Source: Lamellibrachia columna (Eukaryota > Annelida > Polychaeta > Sabellida > Siboglinidae). Taken from it: a DNA stretch of 64,000 nt. A program made the translations under genes and the position numbers. Location: positions 17,030,522-17,094,521 of the forward strand of contig OY759269.1 in the NCBI GenBank assembly GCA_963662155.1, in the 5' to 3' direction. The notes beneath the pieces were generated by a model. The model made no database searches and was not told the origin of the DNA. It saw only the letters and a program-made list of their open reading frames with translations. The first letter of the stretch is position 1. Each line of letters starts with the position of its first letter. Shown one piece after another: positions 22,875 through 45,664 of this stretch.

Positions 22875-23530
22875 TAGAATGCTCGCCATTGCATCGTTAG
22901 GTTGTTGTTCCACTCAGTTGCTTTGGGGGGAGCTGAGAGGTCCTCGGATATTCCTCCGCCGATGCCGATGGCGAAAATGTGGCAGTGGTTGACGATGTGG
23001 ACAAAGGTTGTATGGTTGTGGCCGCATTCGCATCCTGCTGTGTCTTTGGTGCGCCATTTGCGCATCAGATGTCCATATTGTCCATGCAGTGTTCTGATGC
23101 GGTTGATGCTGGTTAACTGGCAGTGAGGAAGATCAAATCCAGGAGGTTTGGTTGTTGAGTCCTGGACAAGAGTCTTGTTTCTGGTGTCTGTGGTCTCCAC
23201 CTATCTTTCTCTGTGATGTTAGTTTCAAAGAGGAAGGCTTCTTCGGTCCATAAAGCCCGTCGCGAACTGCGGTGTTTCTGGGTTGAAGTTGTTCCGTACT
23301 GGGAGGTCTTGGTTGTGCTTGACCTTCTTATATTCTCTCAAGGTTTCTGAAGAGCGCCGTCTATGCGGTGGACGGGTGTGGGCGAGCACCGACCGCCAGC
23401 AGGTTGGTGTTGACTTCAGCGCACCAGAAGCTGAGTGTCGACAAGGCTATTCCCCTCGGGATAAACCAGTGCGTGTGCCGACGCACTGTTGTGTTGCCAC
23501 CTGGCGACCAAGCATGTTACTACTGCCATA
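22875..23530 (-). mobile_element. LINE C-terminal fragment (second family)
   Basis: The minus strand holds FDLPHCQLTSINRIRTLHGQ, then MRKWRTKD, a CECG cluster and HIVNHC. This is the order found at the C-terminal ends of Jockey-group LINE proteins (LPRRQWSLLNRFRTG...CDCG...HIV..C). Upstream, broken frames resemble the preceding linker. It is not the same family as the CR1-like copies. Confidence 0.7.
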
Positions 23531-23831
23531 GATCAATACAGGCCGTCGCTTGGAAACAGAAGAGCCTAAACGGCAATCGATACATCATGACCGTGGTTTA
23601 GCGAAACATGAACGACTTGGCCGGCGAACAATGCGGGAAATTGCAACATAATAACAACTATTTAATGAAACACATCAATAGCTTTTACCATGCGAAGTGG
23701 CAAACTACGGCTCAACCTCGAAGAGTCGACGCAATTATTAGAGAAAATTAAATCCTATTGAGCTCGTATCTGCTTTTGTGATTTCCTCCACAATGAAAGA
23801 AAATTTCTTTTTGTATAGCATAGTGAACATA

Positions 23832-24035
23832 CAGTAGAACTCGTCTAAAGCGGTCACCCATGTAAAATGGTCTGATTAAAGGGGTGACCGAATTACATAG
23901 GCTGGTCAAATATGCAGATGTGGGAAAATATACTGTCATACAGTGGCTGTTTTCAAGGGGTGGCCGTTTTCAAATGGTGGCCGTTTTCAAAGGGTGGCCG
24001 TTTCCAAGTAGTGGCCGCTATGAGGGGTTCTACTC
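23832..24035. mobile_element. pogo/mariner-like MITE
   Basis: About 204 bp flanked by TA. The left end CAGTAGAACTCGTCTAAAGC and the inverted right end (AGTAGAACCCCTCATAGCGG on the other strand) are imperfect inverted repeats of the CAGTAGAACC type known from Tigger/pogo elements. Inside are 4-5 copies of a short GTGGCCGTTTTCAAA-like unit. It has no coding capacity. Confidence 0.7.
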
Positions 24036-24814
24036 TATTGTTTGGAAGTTCTCCACTAATATTATGCATGGGCACACTTATAATAGTTAGGTCCCTAAAG
24101 CATGCTGAGAAAAAATTCGGGATTTGACGACAATTCTGCTGCGACAGAATAACCGATAACATACATAACGTTAATAATTTTGTGCACAGCACGGGATAGT
24201 TGTAAGAATATTTACTGTTTGGCTGTTTACCCGAGGGAGAAGCTGCTACCACGCGCGGAAACACCATCCTATCCATGTTCTTTGACTTTGCGCATTGTGT
24301 TGACAGAAGCGGATTTAATATCTCCTTGGTTTATGATGCCATAAATATCACGTTCCTGTTTGTAGAACTCTATGAAAAGGTCACCAGCGCGAATGTCTCT
24401 GATTAATGTGCAAAAAAGAAAAAAGCACGACAGAAAACGACTACTTCGTGACGACGCCAAGTAGTAATCACAGAACGAATCATCACCAAGGGACGGCGAT
24501 GGTCGTAGCACATATCTCGTGCCCAACAAGAGCGCACGCCGTGTGGCCCCGGCGTCCCTATGCAGTTGGGTCTACATCTGTTTACCTGGTCTCCGTGTGG
24601 TGGCGGCACTGTGCCACATGTCAGATCATGGAGTCAAACCTTTATTATGTTTAGCATTTGATCTAATTAAGATTAAACGAAGAAATTACGTTTATTTTTA
24701 TTACCATATGTTTGATACATAAATATTATATGATACCAAAAAAGTATACGCATACAACCTGTATACCTTTACCCGAATCTAACTCACTACCAAGTTATGT
24801 CGAGGAAGGTTTTT

Positions 24815-24925
24815 AATGTGCGTGCGTGCTTGCGTGCGTGCGTGCGTACGTGCGTGGGTGGGTGGGTGGGTGGGTGGGTGGGTGGGTGGGTGCGTGCGTG
24901 CGTGCGTGCGTGCGTGGTCGCGTGC
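24815..24925. repeat. (GTGC)n/(GGTG)n microsatellite
   Basis: Compound tetranucleotide tract: GTGC units flank about eight GGTG units. Confidence 0.95.
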
Positions 24926-25174
24926 ACCAAATACAAAACCCAACTCTTAAGCATGCAATATTATGTCTTACGCGCATGTGAAAAAGGTATGCCATCCTAA
25001 TAACATTTTAGCATTGTTTCCAATGTTTCGTGTGTGTTGGCAACATTACATTCTTATTATATAAATTATAAAGAAGTCTAGAAATTATTGGCTACGGAAA
25101 TTCTGGGTAAATTCAGAGGTTTGCTTAGCAACGAAAATTACTGTTTTTGTCCTGTATAACGGACATACGATTGC

Positions 25175-28100
25175 GCTTGTTAATAACAAGATTTAACAAG
25201 ATTGCCACCCCAAACAACAAGTTCCAGATGGCAAGTGGACAAGGAAGCCATTGGCTTTTCGAGAGTCCAACAATGTTCTCATCTATGTGTAGCCCGCCCT
25301 TATCAAATATCTGTCAATTCTATTTTTAAACATATTCACACTACTAGCATTAACACAATCATTTGGCAGTTTGTTCCATTCATTTATCACCCTCTGTGAA
25401 AAAGAGTACTTTCTCATGTCCAACCTACACTGCTCCTTAACTAATGCTGCTTTGTGTCCTCTGGTTCTACTGCCTTCTTTAAGTTTGAAGAACATATTCC
25501 TGTCAACATCCTCATAAACATTCACTATTTTAAACACTTCGATTTGGTCTCCTCTTAGTCTCCTGGTCTCTAGTGTTGTCAAACCACATTGTAATAAGCG
25601 ACTTTCGTAACTAAGGTCTCTCAATTCTGGAATCATTTTAGTTGCTCTTCGTTGTATTCTTTCTAGTTTGTCTATGTCCTTTTTACAATATGGCCTCCAT
25701 GCTTGAATACAATATTCCAAATGTGGTCTAACTATTGCTTTTGTACAGGGGTATAAATAGTTGTTTTTCCTTATATATGATATTTCTCCTAATTAGCCCT
25801 AGAATTTGATTTCCTTTCGAAGCAGCAATCCCACATTGCTCTGAAACTTTCATGTCAGCACTAAATGCTACTCCTAAGTCCTTTTCTTGTGTGGTTCGAC
25901 CTAATACAGCATCCCCCATTTTATATTCTTTGTCCATGTTTCCATGTCCTATGTGTATACATTTACACTTCCCCAAATTGAATAACATTTGCCATTTTTC
26001 TGACCATTTAACTAATTTATCTAGATCATCCTGTAAACTTTGTTTATCTGTATCATGAGTAACCTTTCTGAATACTTTTGTGTCATCTGCAAATTTGAGT
26101 ACTTTGCTAGATATTTCATCTTCCAAATTATTTATATATATTAAAAAAGTATAGGGCCTAATACTGATCCCTGTGGTACCCCACTCAAAACAGATTTCGA
26201 GTTTGAAATCTCACCATCTACTATTACTTTCTGTTTTCTGTGTGTAAGCCACTTTTCTATCCAGTTGATTACATCGTTACCTATGCCATGGGCTTTTAGT
26301 TTAAGTAACAATCTTTGATGTGGCACTTTATCGAAAGCTTTCTTAAAATCTAAGTAGACAACATCCACTGGTGACCCGTCATCTACCCACTTTATAATTT
26401 CTTCAAAAAATATTAGAGATTACTTAGACATGACCTTGCTTTTAGGAACCCATGTTGAGATGTATTTATCAATTTATGTTTTACAAGGAATTCCACCATG
26501 TGGTCTCTAACTAATGTTTCGAGTAATTTACATACAACTGATGTTAAACTCACTGGTCTGTAATTTTCTGGCTTGTTCCTCAATCTCTTCTTAAATAGTG
26601 GCGTAATGATTGCCTCTTTCCATTCTGAAGGAACTATTCCTTCTTCTAGTGACAACAATTTTGCAAGTGGTGTACTAATTTGCTCAACAATTTCCTAAAG
26701 CAGTTTTTGTGGTATCTAATCAACTCCAGGTGATTTATTATCTTTCGTCTTCTTAATTTTCTTTGCTATCATTTCAGGAGTTACAAATAACTGGCCTAAA
26801 TGTTCTGATTTATTGCCCTCAAATTTAGTAAATGGAACTGGAAGCGAGCTGATATCTTCTGTGGTAAAAACTGAGCAGAAATACTCATTCAGGACTTCTG
26901 CCATTTGAAACCCGTCTGAAATTATGTTTCCCCTGTTGTTTTCCAGTGGTCCGACCTTATCTCGAACTTTCTATTTACTCCTTATATAAGCAAGGAAACT
27001 CTTGCTCTCATGTTTTATATTACCTGCCAATTTTTTTCAAAGGTTCTTTTAGATTTTCTAATTTCAGTTGTAGCTAGGTTAAATGCCTCTTTGCAATTTG
27101 CATAGTCTTCATCCTTTCTGGTACGCCTATAAACCCTCCATATAGTTTGCTTAAACACTATTTTTTTAATAGCTTCCTTTGACAAGTGTTTCTTTCTAGA
27201 CCGTTTTCCTTGTTTTTTCAAGGGAACAAATTTATCGATGATACTCTCAATTTCATATTTTAGAATATTCCAACATTCAATTGCGGTCTTATTCATCAGC
27301 ATGTTATTCCAATCTAGCTTTGCTAAGTATTTTCTCATATCTTTATAGTTACCTTTGTGGATGTTTCTCCTATACGTTTTTTTATTTTTACTTTCTGATT
27401 TTACATTGATGTCAAAATGTATTTGATTGTGGTCACTGTTACCCAATGGTTCATGTATTTTTACATTTTCCACTAATTCTTTTTGTGATGATAAAACTAT
27501 ATCTAATACATTTTCTCCCCAGGTTGGTTCTAGCACGTGCTGAGTTAGGAAGCTCTCCTGAATTAAAAATAGAAATTGTTGGTCCTCACCCCCTCTACTC
27601 TGTAGAGATTTCCATTGTATGTGTTCATGTTTAAAATCTCCCATTATGATACATTCACCTCTGCTAACTTCCTGTATAGCATTTTGTATTTTTGTGTTAT
27701 CCTCTTCGTTTATGTTTGGATTTCGGTAGACTAATCCAATAGTTAATTTTTAATTTCCTGAACCTATTTTGCACCAAACAGCTTCATCTTAATCTGCTTC
27801 CCTTTCTAATTTTATTTCGTAAGCCTGAATAGATTCTTTAACATATAAAATAACTCCCCCTCCCCTTCTTCCTATTCGATCTCTCCTAAATATTACGTAT
27901 CCTGTCAATCCTAATTCAACACCTGTAATGTCTGTATTGGCCCATGATTCGGTTATACCAATTATGTAAGGGTCAATATCTTCTACCATAATGTTTAATT
28001 CGTTTTTCTTATTTATTATATTCCTAGCATTTAAACACACGCATCTATAACCTGCTTCAGACATGTTTTTCGGACATTCTGTTATTGGTTTATCTGTACT
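25175..28100 (-). pseudogene. CR1-like non-LTR retrotransposon, ORF2 relic
   Basis: The longest LINE here. In 5'-3' order on the minus strand: an endonuclease start (CLNARNIINKKNEL, TESW at 28.06-27.8 kb), its C-terminal half (MGDF, GNSDH, 27.64-27.4 kb), a basic linker, then reverse transcriptase blocks KSPGVD (26.7 kb), SEWKEAIITPLFKK and YRPVSLTS (26.6 kb), LDFKKAFDKVPHQ and GVPQGSVLGPILF (26.3-26.1 kb) and KFADDT (26.1 kb). A C-terminal domain runs to 25,283. The 3' end carries a short TCTTGTTAAA-type tail near 25,180. At least six frame breaks or stops inactivate it, and no ORF1 was found. The clade (CR1/L2 of the Jockey group) is inferred from motif style. Confidence 0.9.
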
Positions 28101-28109
28101 AGTGTACTA

Positions 28110-28580
28110 TGAAATAATGGATCCTGGATACGCATCGCTAATACGGGTCTTATTCTAGAATTAAGAGGAAAGTAGAGACGACTATGTGAGAATGACACAA
28201 ACAACACACTGGAGAATAAAGCTGAAACACCACTAAAAGGATTGATTTTACGGATCTTACATTATTTGCACTGAGTTCATTATTTTTTATTGTGCAACAC
28301 GCGGTTGTTGGAGAAACGTTAATAGGCACTGACATGACAATTTAATCTGGCGAGTGTCCAACTTCTACATAGAAACAACGCGCTGCCAAGTTAACACAAT
28401 TTAGCCTGAAGACCACGGCCACAGTCGCGACTACAAGTTTCTCTTCCCATAGTCTACGACCCGCACAATTATGCCAACGAACAAAGGTGAACGACATTTG
28501 GTAATGCATCATCTTTTATCGTGGTTACGTTGTGACTTGACACTTGATACAAAAACACTGTCTGTGTATGATCTGGTTCC
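28110..28580. other. Intergenic, no identified features
   Basis: Between the LINE and a SINE. I see no exon or repeat. Confidence 0.45.
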
Positions 28581-28589
28581 AGGAACAGG

Positions 28590-28922
28590 CGTCCCCAAAG
28601 CACGTGTGGTTGCTTTGTGGTTAGATCACCCGTCTCTCAGTCGAGAGAATTCGAGTTCGAATTTTCTTGCTGCTGTTTTGAAGCTTGTGCAATTTCGTTC
28701 ACTGTTAACTCAACTGTATGAATGAGTGCCTGGCAATAGAGAGTGGTGAATATGTGAAAGCATAACAGTGAATTGTATTCGCGCAGTAATTACAGCGTGG
28801 CTTAATGCTTCCCAGATAAGTCGAGTTGGCATTCGAATGGATAGGTCTGCCAGGGTGTAATGTGTACAGCGCTTTGAGCGGTCTAAGGACTTGATACCGC
28901 TTGTATAAGAACGTTCCTTTAT
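28590..28922 (+). mobile_element. tRNA-derived SINE, copy 2
   Basis: Plus-strand copy with a degenerate tRNA head (GTGGTTAGATCACC as box A-like, CGAGTTCGAATTTT as box B-like), the body block GCGCAGTAATTACAGCGTGG and ATGCTTCCCAGATAAGTCG, and the 3' block TACAGCGCTTTGAGCGGTCT then GATACCGCTTGTATAAGAAC. It runs straight into a (TGTC)n tract. Confidence 0.8.
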
Positions 28923-28923
28923 C

Positions 28924-28969
<46 letters not shown>

Positions 28970-28975
28970 ATCTGA
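28923..28975. repeat. (TGTC)n microsatellite at SINE tail
   Basis: About twelve TGTC units starting where the SINE ends. Confidence 0.95.
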
Positions 28976-28979
28976 TGTG

Positions 28980-30385
28980 GGGACGTTCAATTTAATCTAA
29001 CAAGTGTCCACCTTATCCACATACATCCATGTTAAACAAGTACCACCAACGCAATGCAATAAATGTTTCGGAGACGAGGTCTGTTTATTTTGTAAAAATA
29101 ATAAATATAAACAGGTATGTACACTTACGTAATTACAGGACGCATGCGCAAACAAATACGCACATGCTTTCATCGTATTTTAATAATAACTATATTACAG
29201 ATCACTGCTCCGAGTGAATGCTAACAACGTTTGATCTGCAGTTGAAGAAATTCAAATCGTATTACCGTCATCTATAATAACAGTTCAACAAACGGCCACG
29301 GCGTGATAGCGAGTACCTGCATCAGCAACAACAATCATAATAATGTCAATCATAATAGAAATAACAATGCCAGAGTTACGTAAAGCAATGTAATTGCTAA
29401 CAGTCGCGTCCGTTATACACATACAGCGATAGCGAAAGAGAAAGGCGTGAATTGAGTGTCGAGACAGCATGCGTTGATGTCTCAGATATTAATATTTAAT
29501 ACAGGCACACCTTTCTTCCCCCATAAGGGGCACTTTGGTTGCCATATATCACCTCCGTCCGTGTTTGGCCTTTTGCGCACGCATATCCGTAATTCCACTT
29601 AAAACGGCTTAGTCTACGAAAGGGGAGCCTGCTAATTGCTTTAATTTGCCACCCGGAGACAGGCGATATAATTAGCCAGAACGCGGTCTAATAGAGCAAG
29701 TGTCTTGCGCAAAACGCCAAAGCCGATCAGAGGTGTTAAATACCATGCAAACTTAACCGTACAGCTACAAAGCGTCCATGCGAAGAACCCGTTTTGGTGA
29801 ACCAGAAGTTGCGTTGTACTTGCGAACAATTAAGCATGAGCAATTAGGACTGTACAGTCCACGTTCGAGCATCACAATCTTGCTACGATAATGACACGTA
29901 CAACCTATCCATTAAGACAACTGCAAATATTCAAAAGGGAAAGGAAATAAAACTAGGTGATGATAATATTATTAACGCGTCTTCTGCACACGAGTTATAT
30001 AAACAGTCACACATAATAGCACACGGCGGATTCGCGGTGCCATAAATTGGATTGAAACTATTTAACTAATTCGAAGGAAACTGTCTATGTATTCGTCTAA
30101 TGCAACTAATAATTTTATAGAAACGACGTACTGTGAGTATATGGCCAACCACGAGATTCATATAATATTAATCATTAATCTAGTAAATTTCCTTTTCCCG
30201 CGGCAGGATATCTTCTTACTGTTTACGTGTGTGAAAGTTTGTTTGTGGCTCGGTCATCGAAAATAGTGTATAACTAAGTATGTTACCGAGTGAAAATAAA
30301 ATTATCAATCAATTAATCTATTTTTCACTCCCACACCCCTAAAGGTATATATAAGAGGTATATATATTCGTCTGCCTCGCGCCCC
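28980..30385. other. Intergenic, no identified features
   Basis: Moderately AT-rich DNA with scattered short frames of 60-odd codons. No homology or repeat recognised. Confidence 0.45.
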
Positions 30386-30387
30386 GT

Positions 30388-32200
30388 AGTGTTTATCTCC
30401 TTCTATGTCGTTATCCAATGTGTCCCGTGCCATTGATCTGCACCTGTCGTTATACACGTACCATTTATTCCCATATGTACCGTTATCCACTGCGCCTCGT
30501 ACCAGTTATCTCCATCTATGCCATTATCCACTGCGCTCCGTACAGTTCACATGCATCTATGCCGTTATCCAATGCACCCCGTACTGTTTATTTCTATCCA
30601 TACCGTTATACATTGCACCCCGTACTGTTTATCTCCATCCATACCGTTATACATTGCACCCCGTACTGTTTATCTCCATCCATACCGTTATACATTGCAC
30701 CCCGTACTGTTTATTTCTATCCATACCGTTATACATTGCACCCCGTACCGTTTATCTCCATCCATACCGTTATACATTGCACCCCGTACTGTTTATCTCC
30801 ATCCATACCGTTATCCATTGCACCCCGTACTGTTTATCTCCATCCATACCGTTATACATTGCACCCCGTACTGTTTATCTCCATCCATACCGTTATACAT
30901 TGCACCCCGTACTGTTTATTTCTATCCATACCGTTATACATTGCACCCCGTACTGTTTATCTCCATCCATACCGTTATACATTGCACCCCGTACTGTTTA
31001 TCTCCATCCATACCGTTATCCATTGCACCCCGTACTGTTTATCTCCATCCATACCGTTATCCATTGCAACCCGTACTGTTTATCTCCATCCATACCGTTA
31101 TACATTGCACCCCGTACTGTTTATCTGCACCCATACCGTTATACATTGCACCCCGTACTGTTTATCTGCACCCATACCGTTATACATTGCACCCCGTACT
31201 GTTTATCTCCATCCATACCGTTATACAGTGCACCCCGTACTGTTTATCTCCATCCATACCGTTATACATTGCACCCCGTACTGTTTATCTCCATCCATAC
31301 CGTTATCCATTGCACCCCGTACTGTTTATCTCCATCCATACCGTTATCCATTGCACCCCGTACTGTTTATCTCCATCCATACCGTTATCCATTGCAACCC
31401 GTACTGTTTATCTCCATCCATACCGTTATACATTGCACCCCGTACTGTTTATCTGCACCCATACCGTTATACATTGCACCCCGTACTGTTTATCTCCATC
31501 CATACCGTTATCCATTGCACCCCGTACTGTTTATCTTCATCCATACCGTTATCCATTGCACCCCGTACTGTTTATCTCCATCCATACCGTTATCCATTGC
31601 AACCCGTACTGTTTATCTTCATCCATACCGTTATACATTGCACCCCGTACTGTTTATCTGCACCCATACCGTTATACATTGCACCCCGTACTGTTTATCT
31701 CCATCCATACCGTTATCCATTGCACCCCGTACTGTTTATCTTCATCCATACCGTTATCCATTGCACCCCGTACTGTTTATCTCCATCCATATCGTTATAC
31801 ATTGCACCCCGTACTGTTTATCTCGATCCATACCGTTATCCATTGCACCCCGTACTGTTTATCTCCATCCATACCGTTATATATTGCACCCCTTACTGTT
31901 TATCTCCATCCATACCGTTATCCATTGCATCCCGTACTTTTTATCTCCATCCATACCGTTATCCATTGCATCCCGTACTGTTTATCTCCATTCATACCGT
32001 TATACATTGCACCCCGTACTGTTTATCTCCATCCATACCGTTATCCATTTATGTCCATCTATGACGTCATGTACTATGCCCCGTACAATTTATCTCCACG
32101 TATACTGTTATCCATATTACCCCGTACCATTTTTTCCATCTATGCCGTTATCCACTGCACCCGTGCCAATTATCTCCACCGGGTTGTTTTTTCACCGATA
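30388..32200. repeat. 41-bp minisatellite, about 44 copies
   Basis: The unit of 41 bp (ccataccgttatacattgca then ccccgtactgtttatctccat) is nearly perfect from about 30,560 to 32,060 and decayed at both edges. The unit has no stop in any plus-strand frame. As 41 is not a multiple of three, all three frames stay open for 550-600 codons and encode the same 41-residue periodic peptide, offset from one another. No start context, splice sites or homology support a gene. Confidence 0.95.
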
Positions 32201-32943
32201 CGCCTCGTTATTCATGTGAACCCTTCTCAACAACCTCCGTTCATTGTTAACTTGCCATCATACCAACTTGCCTCAACCAGTAATAAATACCCTTTGTTGT
32301 GTCCACAATGAACCATCTAAATGAGCTGAAGACAGACGAAATGCTGGTACCACGCAGAACTTCAACAAATGCACCCAAACCGGGAATGTATGCAACTTGA
32401 CTATTGAATTGTACACAACAGTGCAGAATAACGCCTACTACGCTACAGTAAATGGCAGCGGTAAAGCAACTATATAAAACGTAAAAGCTTGCCGTTAAGC
32501 TACACGTAGAAAGTGTATAATTATATATAGTGTATCGAAACGCGTACATCGCCTCGCCCGTGAAAATGATATGACTGTTTGTATGCAGCAGCGACACTTG
32601 TCGGCCGGCAGACTAACGAAATTGCCTGCCGACCATTTGTCCACATTATAAATTGTGCCATCGTTCCGAGCGGAACGTCCCGAATAAGGTGCGATACAAA
32701 TAAAAACGAACGTCCTCGCGAGTTGGCTGTCACGCACGAGTGGCGACACCTGTGTGTGTGTGTGTATGTGTGACGTCATGGCTCTGGATTACACGAATGC
32801 GACCGTCGTCCGACAATGAATGCCATGCTGGTGTTACATGATATGCCCGGGCGCGTCACGAGTTCTGCACTCAACGACGTCGACGAGGAATCCCAGTCTT
32901 TGTTGTATCGCCGTCTCACGACCACACCACGAGAAACACGTTT

Positions 32944-33186
<243 letters not shown>

Positions 33187-33314
33187 AGAGGCCCGATAGA
33201 TCTCGTTGTGCAGCGGTCGTGCCAAGACCGCGCGTGAATAGTCACTCGACTTCAGCCGCGCCACCTGGCGTGCAAACACTGCCGGCGGTTGCCAATGGCA
33301 ACCATTAGCCGCGG

Positions 33315-42620
<9,306 letters not shown>

Positions 42621-42839
42621 CTGGAGAGAGAAGACAAGACATGAGAAGACATAACATCATATTAATATCATACCAACATATCACATAACAGTAATATGAT
42701 GGTAAACATATCCGGTGTTCAGTCGATCCAACTGCAACACCAGCCTCGCTTGGCAGGTTGTGTAGCCCGCGTGTCAGATGACCGCATCTCCACGACAGTC
42801 TTCTTGGGGGAATAAAGCATTGGTAAGAGAAACATTTCA

Positions 42840-43300
42840 AAAAAGCTGAAAGTCCGGAGAACGTGTGTTACACCAGCATGCCTGTATGGTCTGGAGACAG
42901 TGGCGTTGACAGAACAACCACAACAGAAGCTGCAAGTGTGTGAGAATAACTGGGTTCATCGAATAATAACAACAAAGAGGGTGGACAGAAGAAGGTTGAA
43001 CGACCTAAAGAAAGAGGTTGGGATGCAATGCAGCCTAACAGGAAGATTGGTGAGAAGCAGGATGAGATGGGCAGGCCACTTGGTAAGAATGGATGCAAGC
43101 AAACTAGCAAAGAGAGCAGAGGTGGAAAAACATCAAGGACGCAGGAAAAGTGGAAGGCCACAGCTGAGATGGGAGGACTGCGTGAGGAGGGACATGAGAA
43201 GATCGGGGGAGGATGAAAGATGGAGAGAGGGAGCGGGCGATAGAAAACTATGGAAAAAAAGAACAGAAAGAGTGGCTCGACAATACTTTACCTGACCCTC
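42840..43300 (+). mobile_element. LINE reverse transcriptase C-terminal fragment
   Basis: The plus strand reads CVTPACLYGLETVALTEQPQ, WVHRI, RLVRSRMRWAGHLVRMD and GRPQLRWEDCVRRDM, the classic end of a LINE reverse transcriptase. It is the same family as 1,000-1,390. It lies just upstream of the ankyrin exon, antisense to the ROCO gene. Confidence 0.82.
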
Positions 43301-43364
43301 ACCCCTGTACAGCAGGGAACAAGGAGGAAGAGCATAAGCGTATCGGATGTGCATCTTGAAAACA

Positions 43365-43745
43365 TGGCTGATAATGGTGACAGCGGGTATTGGTCTTCAC
43401 TCCTGGGTCAAAACGAAATCAGGGGACAGCTGTCGACTTCCACACACAAAACTGCCCGTGATTTTGAAGTGGAGCAATTGGAAGCCCGGCAAGGGAAAAG
43501 AAGAAGGAGCAAGAAAAGAGAGCCCGCCTTCCTGGCATTTCCCACCCCTTGTGCTCTCGAGTGCTACTAAAGCAGCAGACAGTGACTCTCCGAAAACGAT
43601 TAGTTACCATTCAACGTGTGTTCTAACTGACCGAAGGCATAACCTTTATTCAAGCCCACCCGATGTCACCACTCAATGTTTGGTTTTACCAACTGAAGGC
43701 ATAACTTTTTTCGAGCCCACTCGATTCCACCTTGCTCCGATTATC
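43365..43745. repeat. Composite interspersed repeat, copy A part 1
   Basis: Shares with 46,190-46,670 the blocks 'ttttgaagtgga', 'gagagcccgcct', 'atttcccacc', 'attcaacgt' and 'ctgaccgaaggcataacctt'. The last block is repeated at a spacing of about 60 bp. No coding content recognised. Confidence 0.75.
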
Positions 43746-44365
43746 TGCCAGTCATCAGGAGTTAGTCAATAACGACCACAGCCGTCTGGCACAAACCAAT
43801 AACAACTTGCCGTTTGGGCACTTTCCGCATATTTAAGTAGACAACGGCAGATATCGTTAGGAACCATTGGTTTGTTAGCGTCCTCGTGCGAGGTGGTTAG
43901 CGCAGTTGCCTGAGTCCACGACATATCACATGTATATCCCCTGCGTCAGGTCGGTTTACCCCCCTCCCGCGAAAAACCACCGTGTGTCTCACCAGAAAAA
44001 AACGATATTTCCGACTTCCTTCCTACATAATAATTTCTACCTGCGGACGAGCAATGAAAATGTGTATCCCGTTGTTATTAATAAACCAAATATGCCAGGG
44101 ATTCTAAACCAATACTTCCTGGTATTGAGAAGACCACTACACTATTCAACCAACACGCCAATATCATTCACTATGTTCTATGAATTATTATTTGCAAAGA
44201 CATCTAGCTCCTCGTACAATAAAACACGTTTTACATTTGTCAACAAGAATAACCATATCGCTGCACCTCCTTGGATATTGAACCATTCACATCTAGTCAC
44301 TTTTGGTGTCTTGCTTTTTTCTTCACATATTCTAGAACTGTGTCAATATTTCTACTGTTGGTATA

Positions 44366-44520
44366 TATTCTAGAATGGGTGTTAACTGTGCGTAGGGTGG
44401 CTTCTGTAAAAGCGGGTAGTTCTATAGAATCTCCTGGCCCCTTATTGATATTTGTGTCATATTTATAATGTTAGTATTTATTTTTGAACATACTCACGTA
44501 CCCGTTGAGAGACATGTATA
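44366..44520. repeat. Composite interspersed repeat, copy A part 2
   Basis: Matches 46,682-46,815: 'ctagaatgggtgttaactgt' against 'ctagaatgggtattaactgt', then 'gtggcttctgt', 'aatctcctgg' and 'tatttataatgt'. Copies end in a TGTC-type tetranucleotide tract. 43,750-44,365, between the two parts, is unrelated. Confidence 0.75.
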
Positions 44521-44795
<275 letters not shown>

Positions 44796-45059
44796 CACAC
44801 GGACAGTTGCTCACCCTGTGTATGTACACAAACAAAAATCAAACCAATTGACCGGTGAGTTGTCCGTGATTCGTTCGAAGGCACTGCTCCGATACTCAAA
44901 ATGCAATGTGCGTCCATATTGGCTACATCGAGCGCAAGAGATGTCTTCATATATCCTACGGGAGACTACTAACGAACGGCCTCCATTAGCCACGTTAGGA
45001 TGCGTTCAGTAGACACACACAATAGAGTCGCCATCGGCGCTGTGGTAATCGGATGTCGT

Positions 45060-45660
45060 TGTCTTGACGTTCATGTATTACGTCCCTCTGGACATGGCAT
45101 TAACGTATTACGTCCCTCTGGACACGACGTTCACGTATTACAGCCGTCACTCTGGACACGACGTTCACGTATCACTTCCCTCTGGACATGACATTCACAC
45201 GTATTACGTCCCTCTGGACGTGACATTCACACGTATTACGTCCCTCTGGATATGACATTCACACGTATCACGTCCCTCCGGACATGGCATTCACACGTAT
45301 TACGTCCCTCTGGACATGACGTTAACACGTATTTCGTCCCTCGGGACTTGACGTTCACGTATTACGCCCCTCTGGACACGACGTTCACGCATTACGTCCC
45401 TCGGGACATGACGTTCACGTATTACGTCCGTCTGGACATGACATTCACATGTAGTACGTCCATCTGGACATGACGCCCACATATTACGTCCTTCTGGACA
45501 TGACGTTCACGTATTTCGTCCCTCTGAAAATTACGTTCACGTATTACGTCCCGGTGGACATGACGTTCACACGTATGACGTCCCTCTGGACATGACGTTC
45601 ATAGTTGCCCTCCTCTGGACATGATGCTAACGTATTACGTCCTTCTGGACATGACGTCTA
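45060..45660. repeat. About 30-bp minisatellite, ~20 copies
   Basis: Units of 28-32 bp with 'tattacgtccctctggacat' and 'gacgttcac', in a fairly diverged array. Confidence 0.92.
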
Positions 45661-45664
45661 CATA

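Noticed and set aside
30405..32311. Three overlapping 550-600 codon frames that look like a large protein gene
   Set aside because: They are by-products of a stop-free 41-bp tandem repeat; all three frames give the same periodic peptide and there is no gene structure.
43870..43915. tRNA-like box A (GAGGTGGTTAGCGCAGTTGC)
   Set aside because: No box B at the right distance and no matching body; probably a fragment or chance.
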